This document shows positions 18,776 to 28,970 of a stretch of DNA of 64,000 bases, in pieces. Position numbers and translations under genes: made by a program. Source of the DNA: CAIODY01 sp046051225 (GTDB taxonomy: Bacteria > Bacteroidota > Bacteroidia > Chitinophagales > CAIODY01); the NCBI GenBank assembly GCA_046051225.1, contig JBJOOR010000005.1, forward strand, positions 1-64,000, given 5' to 3'. Within the stretch, counting starts at the first letter, position 1. Each line of letters opens with the position of its first letter. The notes under the pieces are model-generated. The model did no database searches, was not told the DNA's origin, and saw only the letters and a list, made by a program, of their open reading frames with translations.

Positions 18776-21259
18776 TTATTTTGTGGTATCATCCCAATTT
18801 ATCAATTCAATTTTTTCATCTTGTTTAAAATCTATTGGCTTTTCTCTTTTTGTTTCGCCTTTTAAATCGGCTTTAATTAAGGCTTTTAAGGTTTCGTGTT
18901 CGGCTTTTAAATTTTCTTTAAACTTCTCTCGGCTCGATTTTTTATCTCTTACAATTTTTAAATTATTGCCTTTTCCTGTCATTCGTAAAAAAACATTAAA
19001 GCCTTTTTTGTCGTTATCTTCTTCCCAGTTATCATCCGAATTTTTTCCTAACTTTTTACCAAACCAATCCATCAAATTTATTTTGAAAAGATAATCCATT
19101 TCATTATCAAAAGTATGTGTACCTGAAACGTTGATATTAAGCGCATTATTTTGAATTCGCATTTCAGGAATAATAATTTTTCCATTACCAATTTCAATTT
19201 GATTTTTTAAAGTAGCAAATTTTAAATGTTTCAAATCATCCACATTTAAAAATTTTGATAAACTTAAAAGTTGCGATACATTTTTCAATTCGCCATTGCT
19301 TACAGCAATATCTGATGAGGAAGAAATGCTTTTTGGAATCACAACAAATTCTTTATCAAATTTGCCCGAAACGGTTGTTGTGCCTGTAAGATTTCCGTTT
19401 ACATTTTCGGCTTTCAACATCGTTTGATTAAAATTTTCAAACTGCTGGAATGTAGAAGTGATATTCAAATTTTTATAATCCGAATTAAAAAGAAAAGCAA
19501 TTTCATTTTCAGATTGAATTAATTTACCCGATAAATTCAAATTCCCATTTTGTGTTTCGGTTGCAAATTGATTAATCTTAATAATATTATTATCTAAATC
19601 AACTTCAGCATGAGTATTTTGCATTTTGAATTTATTCCAATTTGCATTCTTGCAATTCAGCTCAACATGTAAAGGGAAATCAAGCCAATTATTGGTGTGA
19701 ATTGAATCTTTTTTTGATTCTGTATTTGCCACTAATAACGAATTAATATCCAAATTATCTGCATCAAATTTTAGCTCGGCATATCCTTTTATATCGTGCA
19801 TAAAATTTTGATAAGAAGAAGTGCCGCTAAATTTAATTTCATTTCCATTAATAATTCCATTTCCATTTTCGATGATAAGTTGGTCATCATTTTTTGCTGT
19901 TACAATGGCATTTAATTTTTGTATAGCATAACCATTTTTGGTTTTTAATTCTAATTGTTCAATAGCAATTGAATTGCTCAACATTAAATAGGTTAGATTT
20001 GATTTTTCATTGAATCCGATTGTAGTTTGCAATGAATCTAACTTTATATTTCCGTTCATATTTTCAATTTGTGAAACTGGAAATAATTCAATCAAATTTT
20101 TCAGATTCAAATTGCCACTAATAGTTGATTTAACTAATTGTTTGCCATCTGCAAATTGATAATGTGAGGAAAGCGAAAATGCTGAATTTTGAAATTCTGC
20201 ATTGAATTTTTTTAATTCAAAATCAAATACATTTTCTTTAAAAGTAAAAGATGCAATGCATCCAATATTGGTAAATTTATTATTCCAATCAGCAATTTGT
20301 AATGTTCCATTTGTGCAATTAAAATTTCCATTCAAACTAAATTTACTATTACCAAAATTATAATTCAACTGCCCATTAAAATTATCGAGTAAATCTTTTC
20401 CTTCTGTGCCTTTCAATCGTTTTTGAGTTTCAGTAGACATCAATTCGGTTAAATTTTTTACATCAAAATCTTTTCCTTTAAAATTTAGTTTTAAAATTTT
20501 ATTGGCAATCAAACTACCATTTAAGTCCAACTCATTATCTGCTAAATTCAACACTATATTTTTGAAATCATAGGCTTGATTTTTTACATCAATAATTGTT
20601 TTACCCGAAATACTTAATGGCTTATTATAAGTAAATTGTGGAAGCGATTTTGAATCGGCATTTATGATTGAAGTTATTTCGAAATCGGTATGCAATTTTT
20701 CGTTTTCATAAATTCCGTTTGCTAATAATTCATCAATATTAAAACTTAATGTAAGATTCGATTTTTGATTTTCTACCATCAATTTACATTTTTCAATTAC
20801 CAATTTTTCTACTTTAATTGATGAGCTCGATTTTGAATTGGATGGTGTATTTTTAAATACATTATAGTTGGATAAACCATTTTTATAATCAATAATATGA
20901 AGCGTTGTATTTTTTAAATAGATAGCATCAATTCTGTATTCGCCTTTAAAAATTTTAATGGTATTAAAGCCTGCATCAAATTCATCGGCTTCAATAAATG
21001 CTTGATGCAGTTTAATTTTATCATGAAGTACAACTTGATGAAAACTAACACTGGCATTAGGAAAATGCTTTATAAATGAAAATGAAATATCGCCATTTAA
21101 CAATATTTCGCCATTCAATTGTTTGTTAATTTCGGCAATTGCAATTGTTTTTAGCTTGTTTTGAAACACAAATGCTAAAACAATTAACGCAATAAAAATT
21201 GTTAAAATGGAAAGAAAAAAGTAGAGTAAAAATTTTCTAAATCGTATCCAAAACATCAT
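18776..21259 (-). CDS. AsmA-like envelope protein
   Basis: An 827-residue protein with one N-terminal membrane anchor (about 9-32), then a long beta-rich periplasmic region. The AsmA N-terminal pattern is seen (NKQLNGEILLNGDISFSFIK, ASVSFHQVVLHD). The C-terminal part (NVSGTHTFDNEMDYLFKINL) matches the AsmA-like C-terminal domain. Relatives in the AsmA/YhdP/TamB group form bridge-like lipid conduits between membranes. A role in phospholipid transport is inferred. A Lys/Glu-rich tail (about 770-827) is charged and probably unstructured. First gene of the unit with the kinase and recQ; plsY lies just upstream in the same direction. Confidence 0.85.
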   Translation of the reverse strand: MMFWIRFRKFLLYFFLSILTIFIALIVLAFVFQNKLKTIAIAEINKQLNGEILLNGDISFSFIKHFPNASVSFHQVVLHDKIKLHQAFIEADEFDAGFNTIKIFKGEYRIDAIYLKNTTLHIIDYKNGLSNYNVFKNTPSNSKSSSSIKVEKLVIEKCKLMVENQKSNLTLSFNIDELLANGIYENEKLHTDFEITSIINADSKSLPQFTYNKPLSISGKTIIDVKNQAYDFKNIVLNLADNELDLNGSLIANKILKLNFKGKDFDVKNLTELMSTETQKRLKGTEGKDLLDNFNGQLNYNFGNSKFSLNGNFNCTNGTLQIADWNNKFTNIGCIASFTFKENVFDFELKKFNAEFQNSAFSLSSHYQFADGKQLVKSTISGNLNLKNLIELFPVSQIENMNGNIKLDSLQTTIGFNEKSNLTYLMLSNSIAIEQLELKTKNGYAIQKLNAIVTAKNDDQLIIENGNGIINGNEIKFSGTSSYQNFMHDIKGYAELKFDADNLDINSLLVANTESKKDSIHTNNWLDFPLHVELNCKNANWNKFKMQNTHAEVDLDNNIIKINQFATETQNGNLNLSGKLIQSENEIAFLFNSDYKNLNITSTFQQFENFNQTMLKAENVNGNLTGTTTVSGKFDKEFVVIPKSISSSSDIAVSNGELKNVSQLLSLSKFLNVDDLKHLKFATLKNQIEIGNGKIIIPEMRIQNNALNINVSGTHTFDNEMDYLFKINLMDWFGKKLGKNSDDNWEEDNDKKGFNVFLRMTGKGNNLKIVRDKKSSREKFKENLKAEHETLKALIKADLKGETKREKPIDFKQDEKIELINWDDTTK

Positions 21260-21324
21260 TGTAAAGCTTCTTTAATAAAAGATAAAGTTACAAACGAAGT
21301 GAATATTTTTTTATTTCAAACCAA

Positions 21325-21969
21325 TTAATCTGAATTCTTAATTTTTTTAAAAAGATAAGTTTTGCTTTCGGTACCATTTACCAACCGCTGAATATTTTTT
21401 TGATGCGTAGCAATTACAGTAAATGTGGCGGCTAAGGCAAATAATCTTAGCAATATTTGGTCATCGTGTTTAAATGCTAAAAATATTAAAACTGGCAAAG
21501 CTATACTTGCCAACAAACTACTTAGCGATACATAGTTAGAAAACAATAAGGTTACAAAAAATATTGCCATGCATAATAAAGCTACTTCGGTATGTATGCC
21601 TAATAAAACGCCAAACATTGTGGCAATACCTTTTCCGCCTCTAAAATTTGCAAATACTGGAAACACATGCCCAACAATGGCTGCAATGCCTAAGATTACT
21701 TGAAAGTTGATAAAGCCATCGGTATGTGGTTGTAAATCGGAAAATAAATAAGCCAATTTTAAAGCTGCTATTCCTTTAAAAACATCAACCAATAAAACGA
21801 AAATGGCTGGCTTTTTTCCTAATACTCTTAATGTATTGGTGGTACCTGCATTGCCGCTTCCATGCTCACGAATATCGGTATTGAAAAAATATTTTCCTAC
21901 CCAAACGGCGGTAGGAATAGAGCCTAAAAGATAGGCTAATAGTATTGCAATATTATTGATAATAGACAT
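21325..21969 (-). CDS. plsY: Acyl-phosphate:glycerol-3-phosphate acyltransferase
   Basis: It makes lysophosphatidate from acyl phosphate and glycerol-3-phosphate, the first step of phospholipid synthesis, in the inner membrane. Family motifs are present: YLLGSIPTAVWVGK near the N-terminus, GSGNAGTTNTLRVLG (37-51) and FRGGKGIATMFG (about 107-118), which bind phosphate and G3P. About five to six membrane helices. Length 214 is normal. Confidence 0.95.
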   Translation of the reverse strand: MSIINNIAILLAYLLGSIPTAVWVGKYFFNTDIREHGSGNAGTTNTLRVLGKKPAIFVLLVDVFKGIAALKLAYLFSDLQPHTDGFINFQVILGIAAIVGHVFPVFANFRGGKGIATMFGVLLGIHTEVALLCMAIFFVTLLFSNYVSLSSLLASIALPVLIFLAFKHDDQILLRLFALAATFTVIATHQKNIQRLVNGTESKTYLFKKIKNSD

Positions 21970-22104
21970 AGATGTTGTGTTATCTTATTTGCGAAGATAA
22001 AACTTTTCATGTAATCATTAATCAATTATTAAGAATAAAGAATTCAATTATGTGAATAATTGAGAATACTTTTACGTTGATAATTTTAAATCAATTAAAT
22101 TATA

Positions 22105-22746
22105 ATGAAATCAAAATCTTTAATTCTGTTTTGCATATTCAGTTTTTTGTTGAGTATAGCAAGGGTTTATTATTCTAAAAATTTAATGTTTATTTATTTA
22201 AACTGGAATTTATTGTTGGCGCTAATACCATTACTATTTGCTATGCTAATTAGAAAATACAATTTACAAGGTATTAAATTTTGGATTGCACTTTTGGGAT
22301 GGATGTTGTTTTTTCCAAACGCACCTTATTTAATTACCGATTTAATGTATTTGGCAAAAATAAAACAGCATACTTCAATTCCATTATGGTTCGATATAAT
22401 TATGCTTAGTTCATTTGCTATAAATGGGCTATTATTAGGATACGTATCATCACAAATTATATTTAAAAAGTTTCAACAATTATATTCAAAATGGATAGCA
22501 AATTTTTTTACGATATCATATTTAATGTTTAGTGGTTATGGAATTTATTTAGGTCGATTTTCGAGATATAATAGTTGGGATATAATTACCAATCCTGAAG
22601 CATTATTTAGTTCGGTGTGGCAAACATTATTACACCCAATACACTATAAAAGTGTGTATATTCTTTCCATTTTATTTGGCACTTTAGTATGTTTGGTTTT
22701 CTATTCGCTGCATGAAACAATTGAACCTCAAAAAGATTTAATCTGA
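22105..22746 (+). CDS. DUF1361 membrane protein
   Basis: A 213-residue integral membrane protein with about six hydrophobic helices. The hallmark of DUF1361 is seen in GWMLFFPNAPYLITDLMYL (about 72-90), a short motif with Asn-Ala-Pro-Tyr conserved between two helices. Function of the family is not established. It ends 1 bp before the enoyl-CoA hydratase ATG, so the genes are translationally linked. Confidence 0.82.
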   Translation: MKSKSLILFCIFSFLLSIARVYYSKNLMFIYLNWNLLLALIPLLFAMLIRKYNLQGIKFWIALLGWMLFFPNAPYLITDLMYLAKIKQHTSIPLWFDIIMLSSFAINGLLLGYVSSQIIFKKFQQLYSKWIANFFTISYLMFSGYGIYLGRFSRYNSWDIITNPEALFSSVWQTLLHPIHYKSVYILSILFGTLVCLVFYSLHETIEPQKDLI

Positions 22747-22747
22747 T

Positions 22748-23521
22748 ATGAATTATATTACAGTAGAAATTGCAGATAGAATTGCAACCATTACACTTAA
22801 TCGCCCTGAAAAGCGAAATGCATTAAACACTGAAATTGTTTCAGAACTTTTATTTGCATTTGAAAAAATACAGCATGATGAACAGGCAAAAGTGGTTGTG
22901 CTGAAGGCAAATGGTGAAGCATTTTGCGCTGGTGCCGATTTATTGTATTTACAACAATTACAAAAAAATACATTTGAAGAAAATTTAGAAGATAGCAGAC
23001 ATTTTAAAAAATTGTTTGCAACAATTTACAACTTTCCAAAAGTAGTAATTGCACAAGTTGAAGGCGCAGCATTGGCTGGTGGATGTGGCTTGGCAAATGT
23101 TTGCGATTTTTGTTACGCTACGCCCGAATCAAAATTTGGATTTACAGAAGTTAAAATTGGTTTTATTCCTGCTATTGTAAGTGTGTTTTTAATTAGAAAA
23201 ATAGGAGAGGGTAAAGCAAAAGATTTACTACTTTCTGGCAATATTATTTCAGCCGCCGAGGCATTCCAGTTTGGATTGATTACTAACATTGTGGATAAAG
23301 AAAGTATAGCCGAATTTGTAAAAACTAAATGCAATCAACTTATTTTGCAAGCAAGTTCACAATCTTTATCGTTAACAAAACATTTGATTTCGGCAGTGCA
23401 ACATTTATCAATTGAAGATGCTCTTGAATATGCTGCTAACCAAAATGCAAAAGCTAGGGCATCAGAGGATTGTAAAAAAGGGATAGCATCATTTTTAAAT
23501 AAAGAAAAAATTATTTGGTAA
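22748..23521 (+). CDS. Enoyl-CoA hydratase/isomerase-family protein
   Basis: A crotonase-fold enzyme of 257 residues acting on acyl-CoA thioesters. The oxyanion-hole regions are visible (AFCAGADLLYLQQL, about 58-71, and GAALAGGCGLANVCD, about 102-116), and the second acidic position lies in FGFTEVKIGFIPA. The sequence resembles methylglutaconyl-CoA hydratase-type members, but several crotonase reactions are possible. No other beta-oxidation gene is nearby. Confidence 0.88.
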   Translation: MNYITVEIADRIATITLNRPEKRNALNTEIVSELLFAFEKIQHDEQAKVVVLKANGEAFCAGADLLYLQQLQKNTFEENLEDSRHFKKLFATIYNFPKVVIAQVEGAALAGGCGLANVCDFCYATPESKFGFTEVKIGFIPAIVSVFLIRKIGEGKAKDLLLSGNIISAAEAFQFGLITNIVDKESIAEFVKTKCNQLILQASSQSLSLTKHLISAVQHLSIEDALEYAANQNAKARASEDCKKGIASFLNKEKIIW

Positions 23522-23538
23522 CCATTAAAACAAAAAAG

Positions 23539-24429
23539 ATGATTAAAAAATTATCACTATTAGTATCAGCCTGTTTTTTATCTGTAGTTGTATTTGCTCA
23601 AACTGAACCTGAAAGCAATTTGCCCGAAAGCCCAACAAAATTGTATAGATACAAGTTGAAGCTTGCACCAATAAAAACAGAGGAAGAATTGGAATTATTT
23701 AAATCTAATAAAACTTGTGAAGAGCTAATAGAATGTTCTGTGGCAAACTATAAGCCAGAAGCTGCGGTTTCTGGTGAGTATGCTATTAAAGTTCTTAGCA
23801 ATGCTGAATCTAAACTTGAACTTCATAAAGGAGAGCCGTCAAATAGTACGATGAGTGCTGCTGATGAGCATTTAGCTTTAAAAGCATTAGGCGTTGATAG
23901 CGCTATGTTAGAAATATTGCAAAACGAAACTACTAATTATTCTGCTCTATATTTTGGAAAAGATACTCTTATTGGAATAAAAAAAATAGATATGGAAGGA
24001 TATACATTTTATTTATTACGCCCAGGTTATAAAGTTAAATGTTATACTGAATCAGGTGGATTGGCTCAACTACATAGTAGTCAAGGTTTTTTCAGCGCAA
24101 ATAATAACCTAGTTCAAATAAATAATTTTTCGGCTAAAGTTTATAAAACAAAAATGATGAACAAAGGATTTGCTACCTCTTCATTATTGGCAGATGGTGC
24201 AGAAGTAACAAATTTGATATATTTATTTCAATATCCAGAAGAACGCAATACTTTTCCAATACAATTTAATTTATTTAAGTATGACAATAAATATTGTTTT
24301 TCTTTAAATGAATCAAAAGTTCTTTCCAGCTCTAAAGCAATTAATAAGCGATTAAAAAGAGTTGAAGGAGTTAAGATGGAAAGAATAGGATTAAATGAAT
24401 TCTTTCAAAAAGTGGGCTTCGATTATTAA
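23539..24429 (+). CDS. Exported protein of unknown function
   Basis: A 296-residue protein starting MIKKLSLL, with a signal peptide ending VVVFA-QTE. An in-frame ATG at 23515 overlaps the upstream gene and would put eight extra residues before the signal, so 23539 is preferred. The mature part has an acidic first half with a conserved-looking CEELIEC pair of cysteines (about 50-56) and a beta-rich second half. I recognise no family. It lies 17 bp after the hydratase. Confidence 0.7.
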   Translation: MIKKLSLLVSACFLSVVVFAQTEPESNLPESPTKLYRYKLKLAPIKTEEELELFKSNKTCEELIECSVANYKPEAAVSGEYAIKVLSNAESKLELHKGEPSNSTMSAADEHLALKALGVDSAMLEILQNETTNYSALYFGKDTLIGIKKIDMEGYTFYLLRPGYKVKCYTESGGLAQLHSSQGFFSANNNLVQINNFSAKVYKTKMMNKGFATSSLLADGAEVTNLIYLFQYPEERNTFPIQFNLFKYDNKYCFSLNESKVLSSSKAINKRLKRVEGVKMERIGLNEFFQKVGFDY

Positions 24430-24547
24430 TCATAAAACATAATTATATAAATTTTCGAATAAATTTTATAACAATACTTTGGTTGTAATTTTTGAAATTG
24501 CAGCCATTATTTTCTCATCTTTCATAAAAAAATCAAACAATTATCAC

Positions 24548-27517
24548 ATGACAAAAAAAACATTACAACAATTAACAATACTATTCTCAATAGTATTTAC
24601 AGTTGTTTTGAGTTCAACTGTTTTTGGGCAGGTTACTACTACCGAAGGCTTTGAATCAGCAACTTTTGCTCCTACTGGATGGAAAATTTCACCATTAGTT
24701 ACTGGTGGACCTGGTGGCAATCAAATTTGGAGAAGAGCCAGCCCAGCTGGAACAAACCCAACTGCTACTCCTCATGCAGGAACAGCTATGGCACGTTTTG
24801 ATAGCAGAAATAATGCTGCTGGAAGTACGCAAACATTAATAAGCCCTGTTATTGATATGTCGGGTAGAGCAGCTACAGCCACATCAATTAGTATGTGGGT
24901 TTATAGAGATACTGCTTTTGCTACTCAAGGCGATAGCTTAACTATTTGGATGAATACCGCAGATACTTCGCTTGGTGCTACTAGATTAGGTGTTGTGGCT
25001 CGTTCAATAGCTATTGCTTTGCCAAATACAGAGGCTACAATTGGTTGGTATCAATATTCGTTTTCAGTACCTAGTTCATTTAATACAGCTACAAACTATT
25101 TATTGATTCAGGGTACAAGTCAACGTGTTACGGGTGGTGGCCCTGGTGCAACTGGCAGAAACATGTTTATTGATGATGTAACTTATACAGCTTTTCCGCC
25201 AATGTGTACAGGTACACCTACTGTGGGTACTATTGTAAATAGTACAAATGTTATTTGTGGTGGTACTGGCTCGGCTGTATTATCTTTAACTTCTCCAATC
25301 ACTAATGCTTCGGGCATTACTTATGATTGGCAAAGTTCAACTTCGGCTACTGGTCCGTTTACAACAATTGCTGGTTCAACAAATTCAATTACAGCAAATA
25401 CAGGTACTTTATCATCGCCTACATTAGCAATGTATTATCAATGCGTTGTTACTTGTTCAGCTTCTACTTTAACTTATACTACACCTGTTGATACCATTAA
25501 AATTAGTTCATCAGCATTACCAGTAGTTGCTGTTACACCTACTACAGTAACTTTATGTAGCGGAACAACTACTTCGTTAACTGCTTCGGGCGCTGGTTTA
25601 ACTTCATTTACTTGGTCATCAACCAATGCAGGATTAAATGCAACAACGGGTGCTACTGTAACAGCTACACCAGCAGCAGGTGGTGGTGGTGGTTTTGGCG
25701 GAAGAACAATTATTGTAACAGGATTTGATGCTATTGGATGTTCTGATACTGCTCATGCTGTGTTAACAGTAAATAATTCGCCTAATGCTACTATTACTTC
25801 TTCTATTCCAAACGATACTATCTGCACTGGTACAACAGTTATTTTAACTATGCCAAACGCAGGTGGTGGCCCTGGTGGTGGAGCAACATACTCTTGGAGT
25901 AATGGTCCTGTAACTCGTAGAGATACCATTTCACCAACTACTACTACAACTTACATCGGAACGGTTACAGCTGGAAATGGTTGTTCGGCTGCTGATACTG
26001 TAAAAATTGTTGTAAATATCGGTACTCCTCCTACTGTGAGTGTAACACCTTTAACGGCTGTATATTGTGTAGGTGGCGCTGGTGTAACTTTAACTGCTTC
26101 GGGTACAGGCACTTCATATAAATGGACACCTGCTGCTACATTAAATACATCAACAGGTACTACAGTAGTAGCAACTCCTGTAGGTGGTGGTGGTCCTGGT
26201 GGTGGAGCTACTGTTTATACTGTTACTGCATCTAATGGTGTTTGTTCTGCAAGTGCTACAGCTACTGTAACTCGTTCAAATCCTCCTACTGGAAATATTA
26301 CTTCAAATATTCCTAATGATACTGTTTGTACGGGTGGTACAGTTATTCTTTCTGCACCAGCTGGTGGTGGTTTTGGTGGTGGATATACTTATTTATGGAG
26401 TACAGGTTCTACTTATAGAAGAGATACTTTGGTACCTACAACTAATTCAATGTATACTGTTTTGATTACTAATGCTGGTGGATGTACAAAAAGTGATACT
26501 ATTCATATTGCTGTGGTACCAGGTACACAACCTAATTTATCAACTACACCTGCATCTCCAATTAGATATTGTTCTTCATCGGCTTCAAGTGCTACTGTAA
26601 GTATTCATGGTGCTACATCATATACTTGGAATAATACAAATGGTGTTACTTTCTTAAACACTGCTAATGATTCAGTATCTATTACGCCTGCTGGTGGTCC
26701 AGGTGGTGGAAACTTTACTATTACTGGTAGTATTGGTGCTTGTAAATCTACAATTACTATTTCTGTTACGGCTGCTAATGCACCTAATAAGATTAATATT
26801 CAAAACTTAAACCCTGGTACTGATACAGTTTGCCCTGGTACTACTGTTATTTTAAGAGGTGGTCCAGGTGGTGGAAATACTTATATGTGGGATGATGGAA
26901 AAACTACTAGAAATGACACTGCTATTATAAATATGGGTGGTTATAAAACTATTACTGTATCAAGTGCACCTGGTTGTTCGGTGGTAGATTCATTATTGTT
27001 TGTATTATCGGGTGGAAGTGCTCATTTTAGTTATGTAGCCGATTCTTCGGCGGTTAAATTTACTGATTTATCTATTAAATCTACTTCATGGTCGTGGAAT
27101 TTTGGTGATACTACTGCTTTGGGTACTACACAAAATCCTACTCACAATTATGCTCATTATGGTTTGTACTCGGTTGTACTTACTGTTACTGGACCATGTG
27201 GCACTTATACTGATACTATGAAAGTAGGCATTTGGAAAACAGGTATTAATGATATTGCTGCATCACAGATTTATGCTTATCCTAATCCTGTGAATGATGA
27301 AGTGAATTTATCTTTTCAAATGAATTCGAATACTGCTGAATTGATATTGATTAATGCTTTAGGGCAAGTAATGGAGCAAAAATCTATTACATCTAAAATG
27401 ATAAATGGTTATAATGAAAGACTTTCATTGGCTAAATATCCTAATGGTGTATATACAGTAAAAGTTAAATCAAACAACAATATTTTAAATGTTAGATTAA
27501 TTAAATCTGCTAATTAA
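24548..27517 (+). CDS. T9SS-sorted adhesin-like protein with Ig-type repeats, glycine-rich loops and a PKD domain
   Basis: A 989-residue surface protein. The start MTKKTLQQ gives a clean signal peptide ending VFG-QVTTT. A TTG start at 24479 would add 23 hydrophobic residues and is less likely. Residues about 35-215 form a jelly-roll-like domain (NMFIDDVTY). About six Ig-like repeats follow in alternating types, one ending near GxCS and one beginning NDTVCTGTTVIL. Each carries a GGGPGGG, GGGFGGG or GGPGGG run between strands. A PKD domain (SFSW-like WSWNFGD) lies around 825-890, and a T9SS sorting domain (YAYPNPVNDEV, INALGQVM, GVYTVKV) closes it. Probably an adhesin or matrix component; ligand unknown. 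A strong terminator follows. Confidence 0.88.
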   Translation: MTKKTLQQLTILFSIVFTVVLSSTVFGQVTTTEGFESATFAPTGWKISPLVTGGPGGNQIWRRASPAGTNPTATPHAGTAMARFDSRNNAAGSTQTLISPVIDMSGRAATATSISMWVYRDTAFATQGDSLTIWMNTADTSLGATRLGVVARSIAIALPNTEATIGWYQYSFSVPSSFNTATNYLLIQGTSQRVTGGGPGATGRNMFIDDVTYTAFPPMCTGTPTVGTIVNSTNVICGGTGSAVLSLTSPITNASGITYDWQSSTSATGPFTTIAGSTNSITANTGTLSSPTLAMYYQCVVTCSASTLTYTTPVDTIKISSSALPVVAVTPTTVTLCSGTTTSLTASGAGLTSFTWSSTNAGLNATTGATVTATPAAGGGGGFGGRTIIVTGFDAIGCSDTAHAVLTVNNSPNATITSSIPNDTICTGTTVILTMPNAGGGPGGGATYSWSNGPVTRRDTISPTTTTTYIGTVTAGNGCSAADTVKIVVNIGTPPTVSVTPLTAVYCVGGAGVTLTASGTGTSYKWTPAATLNTSTGTTVVATPVGGGGPGGGATVYTVTASNGVCSASATATVTRSNPPTGNITSNIPNDTVCTGGTVILSAPAGGGFGGGYTYLWSTGSTYRRDTLVPTTNSMYTVLITNAGGCTKSDTIHIAVVPGTQPNLSTTPASPIRYCSSSASSATVSIHGATSYTWNNTNGVTFLNTANDSVSITPAGGPGGGNFTITGSIGACKSTITISVTAANAPNKINIQNLNPGTDTVCPGTTVILRGGPGGGNTYMWDDGKTTRNDTAIINMGGYKTITVSSAPGCSVVDSLLFVLSGGSAHFSYVADSSAVKFTDLSIKSTSWSWNFGDTTALGTTQNPTHNYAHYGLYSVVLTVTGPCGTYTDTMKVGIWKTGINDIAASQIYAYPNPVNDEVNLSFQMNSNTAELILINALGQVMEQKSITSKMINGYNERLSLAKYPNGVYTVKVKSNNNILNVRLIKSAN

Positions 27518-27541
27518 AATTTGTAAGATATTATAACTACT

Positions 27542-27576
27542 AAAAAAGCCTCATCCGAATGGATGAGGCTTTTTTT
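27542..27576 (+). terminator. Intrinsic terminator after the adhesin gene
   Basis: AAAAAAGCCTCATC, a 5-base loop, then GATGAGGCTTTTTT: a GC-core stem with flanking A and T tracts that works in both directions. An almost identical hairpin is at 40151-40183. Confidence 0.9.
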
Positions 27577-27645
27577 ATTGATTGCCATTATTAATGCTAA
27601 TGAGCGGCAACAAAAAACGGCTTACTGCTTAGGGTAGATTATTTT

Positions 27646-27677
27646 TTTGCCAAATACAATTTTATAAGCTACGTTTG
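27646..27677 (+). promoter_or_regulatory. Bacteroidota-type promoter for the MFS gene
   Basis: TTTG at 27646-27649 and TACGTTTG at 27670-27677 are exactly 20 bases apart, the same spacing as at kup. The TTG start of the MFS gene follows about 57 bases later. Confidence 0.65.
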
Positions 27678-27734
27678 TTGTATCAAATAAATTTACGCCC
27701 CCAAGGGCATCACTTATTTAACTTTCTATAGTAA

Positions 27735-28964
27735 TTGAACAATAGCGCTTTCCACATTTTAAAAATAAGTAATTACCGCAATTATCAGTTGGGTAGGTTT
27801 CTATTTATATTAGGCTTGCAAATGCAAGCCGTAATTATCAGTATTTATATTTATGATATTACCAAAAATCCGTTGGCTTTAGGTATTGTAGGGCTATCAG
27901 AGGCTATACCTTTTATTATCACCGCATTGTTTTCGGGCAATGTAGCTGATTTATATAATCGAAAAAAGATTATTTTGCTATCTACAAGTGCCTTTTTATT
28001 ATGTGCTTTTATGTTTGGGATGCTTATTTGGTTTCCTATTGGCAATGCATCGCTTACGGTTAAATTATTTTATGGTATTACCTTATTAACAGGCATAGCC
28101 CGTGGTTTTTTTGCACCAGCCCAAGCAGCTTTAATGGGGCAAATTATTCCAAAAGAATTATATGGGCAAGCAGCCACTTGGGGCAGCATAGTGTGGAATT
28201 CGGCTACGGTAGCTGGCCCAGCATTAGGGGGCTTGTTGTATGGATTTATTGGAGAAAAGAATGCTTTTATTATTGTGTGTAGTTTGTGTACCATTGGTGT
28301 TTTATTGTTTACTACATTAAAAAATATTGCTAACCCACAGGTAGCTAAAGGCGAAACTAATTTGCAACGGGTAAAAGCAGGAATCAATTTTGTGTTTAAT
28401 CATCAAATTATGTTTTCGGCTATGGCAATGGATATGTTGGCGGTATTATTTGGGGGGGCGGTTGCTTTAATACCTGTTTTTGCAGATAAAATATTGATGG
28501 TAGGAAAATTAGAGATAGGATTGATGAGGGCTGCACCATCGGTGGGGGCAGTGCTTTGTAGCTTGTGGGTGGCTTATTATCCTATTCGCAGGCATGCTGG
28601 CAAATGGTTTGTAATTAACGTATTATTATTTGGGGTGTGTATGGTGGGCTTTGCCGAATCTACTAATTTTTATTTAAGCTTATTTTGGTTATTATTATCG
28701 GGTGTGTTTGATAATATAAGTGTTATTATTCGAAGTGTAATATATCAGATTTATGCACCCGATGAAATGAGAGGCAGGGTGATGGCTATTAATTTTATTT
28801 TTGTGGGTAGTAGCAACGAAATTGGTAGTTTTGAATCGGGCTTTGCTGCTAAGATAGTAGGCTTAGTGCCATCGGTATTGATTGGTGCTGGATTAAATAT
28901 TGGCGTATGTTTATCTACTATTAAGCTTGCGCCAAGGCTTTGGAAATTACATTTAAAAGATTAA
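27735..28964 (+). CDS. MFS transporter
   Basis: A 409-residue major facilitator permease of the enterobactin-exporter-like (EntS) group, with about twelve membrane helices and the loop 2-3 motif GNVADLYNRKK (about 69-79). The start must be TTG at 27735, because a TAA stop directly precedes it in frame and the first ATG falls inside helix 1. A canonical promoter lies upstream. pssA begins 6 bp after its stop. Substrate unknown. Confidence 0.87.
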   Translation: MNNSAFHILKISNYRNYQLGRFLFILGLQMQAVIISIYIYDITKNPLALGIVGLSEAIPFIITALFSGNVADLYNRKKIILLSTSAFLLCAFMFGMLIWFPIGNASLTVKLFYGITLLTGIARGFFAPAQAALMGQIIPKELYGQAATWGSIVWNSATVAGPALGGLLYGFIGEKNAFIIVCSLCTIGVLLFTTLKNIANPQVAKGETNLQRVKAGINFVFNHQIMFSAMAMDMLAVLFGGAVALIPVFADKILMVGKLEIGLMRAAPSVGAVLCSLWVAYYPIRRHAGKWFVINVLLFGVCMVGFAESTNFYLSLFWLLLSGVFDNISVIIRSVIYQIYAPDEMRGRVMAINFIFVGSSNEIGSFESGFAAKIVGLVPSVLIGAGLNIGVCLSTIKLAPRLWKLHLKD

Positions 28965-28970
28965 TTAATT

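Noticed and set aside
24479..24547. Upstream TTG start of the glycine-rich adhesin
   Set aside because: It adds 23 residues ahead of an already complete signal peptide that begins at ATG 24548.
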